From NCBI GenBank assembly GCA_002483105.1, contig DLHG01000002.1, positions 15,086-79,085 of the forward strand: a DNA stretch of 64,000 nucleotides, read 5' to 3'. The translations under genes and the position numbers were made by a program. The DNA is from Bacteroidetes bacterium UBA7674 (lineage in GTDB: Bacteria; Bacteroidota; Bacteroidia; Chitinophagales; Chitinophagaceae). This document shows, piece after piece, positions 9,440 to 17,900 of this stretch; the first letter of the stretch is position 1, and each line of letters starts with the position of its first letter. Under the pieces are notes generated by a model. It made no database searches. It was given only the letters and a program-made list of their open reading frames with translations, and was not told where the DNA came from.

Positions 9440-9827
9440 GAAGGTAATGGTTATTGATGACAACGATATGGACCTGTATGTATCAAAGAGAGTTATAGAA
9501 AAAGGAGCATTTGCGGAGGAAGTTATGCTGATGGAGTCTGCTAAAGAGGCTATAGCATATTTTGAGGAAAATGCCTCTGATCCGGAACGACTACCCAGCC
9601 TGATCTTTTTGGATATTAACATGCCTGAGATGAATGGGTTTGAATTTCTTGAGGCTTATAATAATCTGCCTGAGACTGTAAAACAAAATTGCATCATTCT
9701 GATGTTAACTACTTCAGTGCATAATGAGGACAAGGATAAAGCAGACAGAAATCCTTACGTTCGTAATTTTTTAAATAAACCGTTGAGTATCGACAAGCTG
9801 AAATCGCTTGATGACTTTTTACCCTAG
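9423..9827 (+). CDS. Single-domain (CheY-like) response regulator
   Basis: The 134 residues are only a receiver domain with no output domain. The acidic pair is IDDND at 11-15, the phosphoacceptor is D64 in LIFLDINMPEMNG, the switch Thr lies in MLTTS and the conserved Lys in FLNKPLS. It is the last gene of the YfiR-TBDR-kinase operon and overlaps the kinase by 17 bases. A second ATG at 9432 is an equally good start. Without an output domain it must act by protein contact or pass phosphate on, as in a phosphorelay. Confidence 0.9.
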   Translation: MNCMYKKVMVIDDNDMDLYVSKRVIEKGAFAEEVMLMESAKEAIAYFEENASDPERLPSLIFLDINMPEMNGFEFLEAYNNLPETVKQNCIILMLTTSVHNEDKDKADRNPYVRNFLNKPLSIDKLKSLDDFLP

Positions 9828-9947
9828 TGATATTGTAATAAGATTGTTTTTAGAGGGACTTTATGCCTCAATGAACTTTGTGGTACCCGAACGAATTTCT
9901 ATTAACAATGGAGCGTGTGGCATAAGCGAGAACACATTAAAAAAAAC

Positions 9948-9973
9948 AAAAAGCCACTTAATAAGAGTGGCTT
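9948..9973 (-). terminator. Hairpin terminator shared with tRNA-Gln locus
   Basis: AAAGCCACT and AGTGGCTTT form the stem of this hairpin flanked by A and T runs. The same hairpin followed by TACCTTTGGTAG is found immediately downstream of tRNA-Gln at 46616-46652, so this copy probably once terminated a tRNA on the minus strand. It may now also serve the sensory operon. Confidence 0.55.
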
Positions 9974-9979
9974 TACCTT

Positions 9980-10008
9980 TGGTAGCGTCGGCCGGCATAA
10001 GCTCGAAC
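9980..10008 (-). pseudogene. Possible tRNA 3'-end remnant
   Basis: On the minus strand this reads GTTCGAG, then GCCGGCCGACGC and TACCA. A T-loop-like GTTCGA, a 7-nt acceptor strand, a discriminator A and an encoded CCA can be matched, but about five extra bases break the T arm and no anticodon or D arm lies upstream. The hairpin and spacer next to it match those of the intact tRNA-Gln at 46.65 kb. It is either a decayed tRNA or a scar left by an integrated element. Identity cannot be told. Confidence 0.45.
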
Positions 10009-10165
10009 TTTTTTAGATGACACAGTTAAGTTTTTCGATACTTGATGAATGCCCTTTGATCAGCACAGGCAACCTATATTATCTGTATTAAGAAATTGTT
10101 AGCTAGCCATCACACGAGAAATACGGAGTTAGGAATTTTTAACTTGTAGCCCTCATAGCTACATT

Positions 10166-11398
10166 ATGGATCGTTTCGTTGGTTTGATAGGTATAGTTCT
10201 TATCCTGGTTATTGCCTTCCTGTTTTCAAATAATAAGCGACGAATTAACCTGCGACTTGTATTCAGTGGATTGGGTCTGCAACTGTTTATCGCTATAATG
10301 GTATTGAAAGTGCCTATGGTCACCGGCTTCTTCCAGTTCCTGGGTAGGGGGATGCAGAAGATCGAAGGGTTTGCCAGGGAAGGTGCGTCCTTCGTGTATG
10401 GAGGTATTGCCGCGGTAACACCAGGTGGTGCCGTGGTAAACTATGCTTTGCCAGGGCCATTTGTATTCGCTTTTAATATTACTGCCACTATTATTATAGT
10501 ATGTGTGCTTGTAGCGATGTTCTACCATCTGGGTATTATGCAGAAGGTTATTTCTGTGATTGCCGGGGGAATGAATGTGATAATGAGGGTAAGCGGCGCA
10601 GAAGCGCTGAGCAATGTTGCCAGTGCCTTTGTTGGGCAGGTGGAGGCGCAGGTAATGATACGGCCTTATATCCCGACAATGACCAGGAGTGAATTACTAG
10701 CTTCAATGAGCGGAAGCCTTGCCTGTATTGCCGGAGGCGTATTAATAGTGTATGCAAATATGGGAGCTTTACCGGAGCATCTTATTGCTGCCAGCCTGAT
10801 GGCGGCACCTGGCGCATTGGTTATATCTAAGATCGTATTCCCGGAGACGGAGGAGTCTGCTACTATGGGAAAGGTGAAGTTGGAAGTGAAAAAAGAACAT
10901 GTTAATCTTATAGATGCTATCAGTCATGGCGCCATTGACGGATTTAAGATATCTATGAATATGCTGGCGATACTGATTGGTTTTATTGCATTGATAGCAT
11001 TTGTAAACTATATACTTGGATATATCTATCCAGGTTTTACACTTGATATGCTTTTTAGTTACGTATTTCGCCCTATGGCGTGGAGTATGGGTGTGCCAAC
11101 AGAGGACGTGAAGAATGCGGCTACACTTTTGGGACAGAAACTGACCATTAATGAATTTATCGCTTTCAGGAACATGACAGGCGGTATTGTGCCAATCGTG
11201 TCAACGAAAGGACTGACCATAGTAACGATCGCGATCTGCGGATTTGCGAATTTCGCCAGTATTGGAATGCAGATAGGGGGCATAGGTGCTCTGGCTCCTG
11301 AGCGGAGAGCTGATTTGGCCAGACTTGGACTAAGGGCTTTACTTTGCGGGACACTGGCCTCTTATCTTTCTGCTTCTATTGCGGGAATATTAATTTAA
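10166..11398 (+). CDS. nupC: Concentrative nucleoside transporter (NupC/CNT family)
   Basis: This 410-residue inner-membrane protein couples nucleoside uptake to sodium or proton flow. It shows the CNT core: a short N-terminal set of helices, the GGAVVNYALPGPFVFAF-type gating segment, the conserved VGQVEAQVMIRPYIPTMTRSE block with MSGSLACIAGGVL after it, and the C-terminal NEFIAFRNMTGG...ICGFANFASIG block that holds the second half of the nucleoside site. Length matches bacterial CNTs. One oddity is that the usual EAP in the first block reads EAQ here, which could alter substrate preference. It is a single gene. It could feed from the extracellular nuclease locus 20 kb away, though the two are not linked by operon. 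Confidence 0.88.
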   Translation: MDRFVGLIGIVLILVIAFLFSNNKRRINLRLVFSGLGLQLFIAIMVLKVPMVTGFFQFLGRGMQKIEGFAREGASFVYGGIAAVTPGGAVVNYALPGPFVFAFNITATIIIVCVLVAMFYHLGIMQKVISVIAGGMNVIMRVSGAEALSNVASAFVGQVEAQVMIRPYIPTMTRSELLASMSGSLACIAGGVLIVYANMGALPEHLIAASLMAAPGALVISKIVFPETEESATMGKVKLEVKKEHVNLIDAISHGAIDGFKISMNMLAILIGFIALIAFVNYILGYIYPGFTLDMLFSYVFRPMAWSMGVPTEDVKNAATLLGQKLTINEFIAFRNMTGGIVPIVSTKGLTIVTIAICGFANFASIGMQIGGIGALAPERRADLARLGLRALLCGTLASYLSASIAGILI

Positions 11399-11508
11399 AG
11401 TTTTTAAGACATCGTTGGTGATAATGTTGCGATAACATTCGTTTGCGGACGGGTGAAAATTAAATGAAAGCATAATCCACTTATCATCAATAGATAACTC
11501 TCAATGAT

Positions 11509-11516
11509 GACATTTG
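11509..11516 (+). promoter_or_regulatory. Candidate -7 box (GACATTTG)
   Basis: GACATTTG, followed by CGCC, lies 18 bases before the ATG at 11535. The identical octamer precedes the T9SS gene at 35192. It differs by one base from TAnnTTTG. It also overlaps the TTG at 11514, which argues against that codon as the start. Confidence 0.35.
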
Positions 11517-11534
11517 CGCCAAATTACTGAGGCG

Positions 11535-13682
11535 ATGAAATGTCATTTACCTGCATATCTTTTTAGTTCTATTATAGCAATTTGTCTGTTTTCGACTGAC
11601 GCAATAGGGCAGTTGAGGATAAATGAATTCTCCCAGGGCTCATCGGGAACTAAAGAGTATATAGAGTTAGTAGTAGTAGGTGAAAGAACCTGTACTGACA
11701 GCTGCGCAGATATAAGGACATGGATACTGGATGATAATAATGGTTGGCTGGGTGCGGGAACTGGACAAGGTATTGCTACAGGGTGTCTCCGTTTTGCTAA
11801 TGATGCCAACTGGTCGTGTGTGCCTTATGGTTCTATCATACTGGTGTATAATGATGGTGATATGAACGGGAGCATTACCCAGGCACCCGACCCAACAGAC
11901 GCCAATAATGACAATGTATATATTGTTCCTGCTTCGTCTCCTTTTATTGAACGAAATTCATCTTCGCCTGTTTCTCCTTCTTCTACAACTTATGTTTATC
12001 CATCAAGTGGCTTTTTGGCCGGAGGTAGCTGGAGCCCAATGGGAATGGCTAACACGGGAGACGCTGTAATAGTAACGAGCCCTGCAGATCTTACGCAAGC
12101 GTATCACTCGTTAGGATATGGTGGAATATCAGGTGGCGTAAATGCGTCTGTGTATATAGGAACATCGGGCTCACAAAGAGTATATTCCCTTAGCGATGAT
12201 CAGTATAATAACGCAGCAAACTGGTTAGTAGGAAATGCTCCGGCAGATGAGACACCGGGAGTGCCGAATACGGCCGCTAATGCTACGTGGATCAATACTA
12301 TGCTGACACAAATTGGCGGCTCGACGATCAATGATATTTATGCCTGTATCAATCAAGGTGGTTCATACCCGTTTAACAGCCAGAATCTGACAGCAACCGG
12401 AGTGTATAATGACACTCTTGTAACGATAAGTGGGTGTGACAGTATCATACAATTGCATTTACAGGTATTCAATCCTATCCCTCAGCACCAGAATGTGTAT
12501 GGATGTAATAGTGTGAATTATCAAAGCATTATTTACAATACATCCACTGTATTAACCGATACTTTTCAAAGCAACCTGGGTTGTGATAGCGCTATTAATG
12601 TGATACATATAATTGTTCAGTCGATAACGCCGACAGTTTTTAATAGCAATATGTCAGGGTGCGGGCAGGTGGTTTTCAATGGAAATACCTATACTTCGTC
12701 TACTGTGCTGACAGATACTGTGTTTTCTATTGCCGGTTGTGATAGCGTTTATGCTAATTTGAATATAACTGTACATCCGCAGAACCCTGTGAATGGCACT
12801 CATGCAGTGAGCGGGTGTAACAGCGTTTATTTTGGCGGACAGTATTATACAACGAATACGGTAGTGGATGACACCGTGAAATCAGTGTTTGGTTGTGATA
12901 GTGTTTACCGGCAGACGACCATTACGATACTTGAGTCGGGAAGTGAATTAGAAGTAAGTCCTGAAGACACGGCTATATGCCCGGGTGCAAGTGTAAAGCT
13001 GGTTGCCAAAGGAAGCAATAATATTGTATGGTATGGTATCACTGATAAGGATTCGGTAGTGGTGAAGCCTGATAGCAGCACAGTGTACATGGCTGTAAGT
13101 GTGGCAAGTAATGGTTGTAAGGATACAGCATATGCCAATGTTGTGGTAGAGGACCTGGAAGTGATATTGTCGGTTTCGGACTCTTTTTTAGTGGAGGGTG
13201 ATATACTACAATTGAATACTTCAGGTAACTTTCCGTATGATGTAAATGGATGGTACGAAAAAGTACTCTTTTGGGACCAACATGCATACTCGCAAACACA
13301 TATGGTAGATGTTAGCCGAACTTATGCTGTATTTGCTGAAACAAAAGAAGCCGGATGCAGGGATACTGCCAAAGTGTTTGTAAGAGTGGAAGAAGATGAA
13401 GAGCCACTACTGCCTAATGCCTTTGCGCCGGATGGGGATGGTATCAATGACTATATCTTTCCACGTTCCAACAAGGAGTTCACAGTGCAAGAGTTCTATA
13501 TCTTTAACAGGTGGGGTAACCAGGTGTATGAATGGAAGCAGGGAGACACAAGAGGGTGGGATGGTACATATAAGGGTTCGCCGGTGGACCAAGGCGTGTT
13601 TGTCTATTATCTTAAGGTGTCTTACAATGCTTATAAGAACAGGATAGGGCAGAGGAGTGGCAATATTACTTTATTGAGATAA
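11535..13682 (+). CDS. Secreted T9SS type B protein with lamin-tail-like domain
   Basis: The 715 residues start at ATG 11535, after which a signal peptide (YLFSSIIAICLFSTDAIG) follows. The domain right after it (RINEFSQGSSGTKEYIELVV) looks like a lamin-tail domain, a fold often attached to extracellular nucleases and adhesins in Bacteroidota. Then come four ~45-residue repeats around 'C..V.F.G..YT.STVLTDT....GCDSVY', and Ig-like strands. A CHU_C domain closes the protein (PNAFAPDGDGIND, FNRWGNQVY, WDGTYKG), the type B signal for T9SS export and surface attachment. No enzyme motif is seen, so an adhesive or structural role is likely. Its stop lies 3 bases from the stop of the convergent cassette, with no room for a terminator. 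Confidence 0.85.
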   Translation: MKCHLPAYLFSSIIAICLFSTDAIGQLRINEFSQGSSGTKEYIELVVVGERTCTDSCADIRTWILDDNNGWLGAGTGQGIATGCLRFANDANWSCVPYGSIILVYNDGDMNGSITQAPDPTDANNDNVYIVPASSPFIERNSSSPVSPSSTTYVYPSSGFLAGGSWSPMGMANTGDAVIVTSPADLTQAYHSLGYGGISGGVNASVYIGTSGSQRVYSLSDDQYNNAANWLVGNAPADETPGVPNTAANATWINTMLTQIGGSTINDIYACINQGGSYPFNSQNLTATGVYNDTLVTISGCDSIIQLHLQVFNPIPQHQNVYGCNSVNYQSIIYNTSTVLTDTFQSNLGCDSAINVIHIIVQSITPTVFNSNMSGCGQVVFNGNTYTSSTVLTDTVFSIAGCDSVYANLNITVHPQNPVNGTHAVSGCNSVYFGGQYYTTNTVVDDTVKSVFGCDSVYRQTTITILESGSELEVSPEDTAICPGASVKLVAKGSNNIVWYGITDKDSVVVKPDSSTVYMAVSVASNGCKDTAYANVVVEDLEVILSVSDSFLVEGDILQLNTSGNFPYDVNGWYEKVLFWDQHAYSQTHMVDVSRTYAVFAETKEAGCRDTAKVFVRVEEDEEPLLPNAFAPDGDGINDYIFPRSNKEFTVQEFYIFNRWGNQVYEWKQGDTRGWDGTYKGSPVDQGVFVYYLKVSYNAYKNRIGQRSGNITLLR

Positions 13683-13685
13683 TGC

Positions 13686-14117
13686 TCAAATAAAGTATTC
13701 ATTCTTGATATTAGGTGCAATAGTGGTTACGTTCTTGATAAGTTTTACTATCTCCTCCGTAAGGTCTGTATCCAGTTGTCCGATGTAACAATCTGATTTG
13801 TCTTTGATAATGTTGCTTATTACACCGAAAGGACAGATGATCACTTTTGAACAATCCGCATAGGTATTGATGCTGATCTTGTTGCTATTTATTGTTAAGG
13901 CATAGGAAGGAAGATCTGGACTTGTTGCCAGGAAATTGCATATTTCTATATCGTCATAAAGACTGATCAATGCATAGCCAGTAAGTGACATGCCTACAAG
14001 GATATAGCGGCTCATGTATCCGGAGATGTTGCCGATTTCCACAATTGAACCAAGTTTTATATCAAGTAATGAAGGGTGTGATCTTCTTGAATTGAGATCA
14101 GGACGCATTGTTTTCAT
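13686..14117 (-). CDS. Candidate toxin partner of the Panacea protein
   Basis: This 143-residue protein belongs to no family I can name with certainty. It has no signal peptide or membrane helix. It is strand-rich (LGSIVEIG, RYILVGMSL, GYALISLY), and the end CSKVIICPFGVI...CYIGQLDTDLTEEIVKLIKN recalls the MazF/PemK pattern, where a strand is followed by 'iGkL' and a C-terminal helix. That similarity is by eye and weak. It lies downstream of, and overlaps by 20 bases, a Panacea (SocA/DUF4065)-like gene, in the antitoxin-then-toxin order common for such pairs. The gene is convergent with the 715-residue adhesin gene. Toxin activity is inference from context. Confidence 0.7.
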   Translation of the reverse strand: MKTMRPDLNSRRSHPSLLDIKLGSIVEIGNISGYMSRYILVGMSLTGYALISLYDDIEICNFLATSPDLPSYALTINSNKISINTYADCSKVIICPFGVISNIIKDKSDCYIGQLDTDLTEEIVKLIKNVTTIAPNIKNEYFI

Positions 14118-14658
14118 TCAGCAGTGTTGTTTCGTTAATCAGGGACATTTTTATGTATGTCAGCATGGTATCAGATGCCCCTGCGGAAATAGCCATGTCG
14201 ATAACTGTGATATTGTTAGAGGAGTCGGCATTTATCCATCCATAGCCCATAATGCGTTCTTTCAAAAATGTTGGGTCTTCATTTTTGTTTTCCCTGATGG
14301 CTTCGAACAGACAATTTGCTTCGGAAACAGAGATGAGTCCGGCATTGTAGTCGGTGATAGCTACAATTTTTTCCTCTTCATCAATTGCGAGGTATTCTTT
14401 AAAGTTATTTGCGAAGTTCCTGAGGTATCCCTCACCTTTCAGTTGCCGGTATATGCTATACAGATTAAATGGCACAACGCTATTCTTCATGGCAATGTAA
14501 TCATCACCGGTAATTAACGTCCCATACAGCGCCAGGTGCTTCAATTCTGAAATGTATAGAATGCCGAATAGTTCAAAGATATCAGCTTTGCCTCCGAGAC
14601 TCTTCAGAATGAAGAGAATTACGTTGATTGATTTTTTTATCTCGAAAGTGAACGGCAT
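14098..14658 (-). CDS. Panacea-domain (SocA/DUF4065-like) antitoxin
   Basis: The 186 residues start at ATG 14658. The frame extends to a TTG at 14691, but a canonical -7 box (TATGTTTG on the minus strand) overlaps that codon. Residues about 12-75 carry the Panacea signature: a helical start, then FGILYISELKHLALYGTLITGDDYIAMKNSVVP-type sequence, the counterpart of 'YlaDklhLakyGrpItGd.YiAmk.GPVP'. Panacea proteins are versatile antitoxins that neutralise many unrelated toxins, and SocA is a ClpXP adaptor for its toxin. The C-terminal ~80 residues are specific to this protein. It is first in a two-gene unit with the 143-residue gene. Confidence 0.8.
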   Translation of the reverse strand: MPFTFEIKKSINVILFILKSLGGKADIFELFGILYISELKHLALYGTLITGDDYIAMKNSVVPFNLYSIYRQLKGEGYLRNFANNFKEYLAIDEEEKIVAITDYNAGLISVSEANCLFEAIRENKNEDPTFLKERIMGYGWINADSSNNITVIDMAISAGASDTMLTYIKMSLINETTLLNENNAS

Positions 14659-14688
14659 GTTAAGCGAATGCAGCGGTTTAAATTTCAC

Positions 14689-14696
14689 CAAACATA
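14689..14696 (-). promoter_or_regulatory. -7 box of the Panacea cassette
   Basis: On the minus strand this reads TATGTTTG, an exact TAnnTTTG match, 30 bases before the ATG at 14658. It gives the two-gene cassette its own promoter and helps to decide the start. Confidence 0.5.
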
Positions 14697-14878
14697 AAGG
14701 CTTAACATTTCACTGCAATGGATATTAACAGAGTTTACAGTAACATAACACTGTCTATGCCAAGCGTAAAGAAAGCTTAACATTGGAAGGTATAATAATT
14801 GCTATAAACTCGCGGTTAAAACGGCTATTGCTTAATTTTTTGATAACACTCAGGAGGATAAAAAGACGTTCATAGTAA

Positions 14879-14908
14879 TTTGGGCATAACACAAGGCTTC
14901 TACTTTCG
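14879..14908 (+). promoter_or_regulatory. Candidate promoter of the 2482-residue repeat protein
   Basis: A TTTG at 14879-14882 and TACTTTCG at 14901-14908 are 18 bases apart, close to the Bacteroidota TTTG-N19-TAnnTTTG arrangement with one mismatch. The ATG is 25 bases downstream. Confidence 0.45.
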
Positions 14909-14933
14909 CGGCGTAATATAAAAGTAAGTAATT

Positions 14934-17900
14934 ATGAGAGCGAAGGTTATTCTGTTTCTGTTTATGCTGTTTTCTTGTGCTATAAACGCGCAACAGACAA
15001 ATCCCAGTCCGCAAAACCTACCCTATAGCCTGACATCACATTCCGGTTCTACATTACCAGCTGGTGTTACCTTCGGCAGATTCGGTACGTCTTCAGGGTC
15101 GATCCCGTTATTCAGAACGACTGCACTTTGTAATGCAGATCTTCCATATTCCAGCTCTAATATTTCAGGAGGATGGCAGGCAGAGGCAGCTAACGGGGTT
15201 AGTATGCTTGCTTCAGGCACTAATGCGGCAGGAGCGATGATCGTAGCCATTAATACTACAGGGCTTTCCAATATCAATGTATCGTGGATATGCCGGACTA
15301 TATTTCAGCAAGCTGTGAGGGATAATTCAATTGCTTTGCAATACAGGGTTGGTACCAGCGGTAATTTCATTGATGTGGGTACTACTACTACGTATAGTTC
15401 CGCAGGTAATGCAACCGGCCACAGTTCGGGTACATTCACCGAAGTATTGCCTGCCGCGGCTGATAACCAGCCTGTAGTACAGGTACGATGGATCTATTGG
15501 GAATCAGTATCAACATCAGGTTCCCGGGACAGGGTAGGTGTTGATGACATAAGCATTACAGGTAGTGCTGCCGGTTGTTCAACTGTTAATCCGGGTTCGA
15601 TATCCAGTTCAACAGGTATTAATATTTGCGGTCCAGGCACGACTACTACCTTAACATTGGGTGGTGGTGTTAGTACCGGTACCGGCATCAGTTACGTATG
15701 GCAATCTTCGGCAGATAGTATCAACTGGACACCTATCAGTGGTACTACTACAACTAACGGCCCATTAACGTTTACTTCTACTACTTACTTCAGGGCTATC
15801 ACTACCTGTGCTACTTCAGGTCTGAAAGATTCGGCTTCTATAGGTATACATATTAATCCCGCACCTTTCGCGTCAATAAGCGGCGCGACTGCTATATGTA
15901 GTGGTGATAATACTGATATTACTTTTACGGGTACTGATGGTGCTACTGTTACTTATGATATCAACAACGGGCCGGATCTTACGGCTGTTCTTACGGGCGG
16001 TACAGCAACTATCAACACCGGTGCATTAACTGCGAATACCTCTTACAGATTGATTAATGTTATTAATGGCCCTTGTACGCAAACATATAATACTACCGTA
16101 GTGGTAACGGTTAACCCGCTTCCTACGGCTGCTCTTAACACATCTTCTGCAATATGCATTGGTGGTAACACCGACGTAACATTCACGGGTACTCCAAATG
16201 CCATTATTACCTATAATATTAATGGTGGTGCATCTGCCACTGTCACGCTTGATGGCGCAGGAACAGCTACAGTAAATACCGGTACCCTTAATGCGGATGC
16301 TGTTTATACTCTTGAAGGCGCTTCGCTTGGTACTTGTTCTCAAACACTTACGGGATCTACTACTGTTACAGTAATAGCTATTCCTACCGCTGTTATAAGC
16401 GGAACAACGACTATTTGTAATGGTGGTAATGCTGACATTACTTTCACGGGCACTCCTAATGCCATTGTTACCTATACTATAAACGGAGGCGCACCTCTTA
16501 CCGTTACGCTGGATGGTAGTGGTAATGCTCTTGTTAATACAGGTGTATTATCTGCTGATGTTGTGTATGATCTTGTAAGTATAGCATCAGGGGCATGTTC
16601 CCAGGTATTGACCGGCAGTGTCGCGATAACAATTAATACTCCATCTGCTACTATTGCAGGTACAACTACTGTATGCGGTAATGCTAACACCAATATCACT
16701 TTCACAGGTACTCCTAATGCCACTGTTACTTATACGATTAATGGCGGGTCGAACGTAACTGTAGTACTTGATGCTTCAGGAAACGCTTCAGTGAATACCG
16801 GAACACTTACAGCAGATGCCACTTACGCACTCGTGGATGTAACATCAGGTCCTTGTGTAGCCGCACTTACAGGAAACGCCGTAGTGACTGTAAATAACCC
16901 CACTGCAAGTATATCGGGAACGACTACTATATGTAGTGGAGGTAACGCTGATATAACCTTTACAGGTTCTGCAAATGCTACAGTTACTTATACAGTGAAT
17001 GGTGTTCCTCAAAGTATATTACTGGACGGAGCAGGCAATGGCGTTGTAAATACCGGTGTGTTAACGGCTAATACGGCCTTCGTACTGGTAGATGTTACTT
17101 CAGGATCATGTACTAATACTCTGACAGGGTCTGCAGTTGTAACTGTAGGTAGCCCCATAGCAGCTATATCAGGGCCTTCCGTTGCATGTGAGGGTAATAG
17201 TGCTACAATCACATTTGCAGGTACTCCTAATGGAGTTGTAACTTATAATATAGACGGTGGTGCACCGCTTACAGTAACACTGGATGGTAGTGGTGACGCA
17301 ACCGTTAGTACCGGTGTTCTTACAACCAATACCGTTTATACACTTGAAAGCATAGATGCAGGAACGTGTTCTGCATTGTTAACAGGCAGTGTATCTATCG
17401 TTGTTAACCCGATGCCTGTTGCTACAATAGCAGGTACAACAACCATCTGCGCAGGCAGTAATACAGATATCACATTTACAGGTACTGCAAATTCAGTAGT
17501 TACATATACTATCAATGGTGGTGCAAATACTGACGTTACTTTAAATGGTGCCGGTATTGCTACAGTTAACACAGGTAATCTTTCCGCAAACGCTGTTTAT
17601 GCCCTGGTAAGTGTAAGCCTGAACTCTTGTTCACAAGCCCAGATCGGCACAGCCACTGTGACGGTTGATCCAATGCCTACTGCTACTATTGCAGGTACAA
17701 CAACTATCTGTGCAGGAAGCAACGCTAATATCACATTTACAGGTACTGCTAATGCAGTAGTTACTTATACAATAAATGGTGGTGCCAATACTACCGTTAC
17801 TTTAAATGGTGCCGGTACAGCTACTGTTAATACGGGCACGCTTTCAGCAAACGCTGTTTATGCGCTGGTAAGCACAAGTCTCAACTCTTGTTCTCAATCG

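Larger units (their letters stand above)
9828..10165. other. Intergenic region with terminator and tRNA-like remnant
   Basis: A 338-base gap between the response regulator and the nucleoside transporter. It contains a hairpin at 9948-9973, a tRNA 3'-end-like fragment at 9980-10008 and a 15-bp near-direct repeat (9919-9933 and 9994-10008, 13 of 15 identical). No coding signal is seen. Confidence 0.5.

Noticed and set aside
9808..10020. 70-codon open frame overlapping the end of the response regulator
   Set aside because: It reads through a terminator hairpin and a tRNA-like fragment and has no domain.
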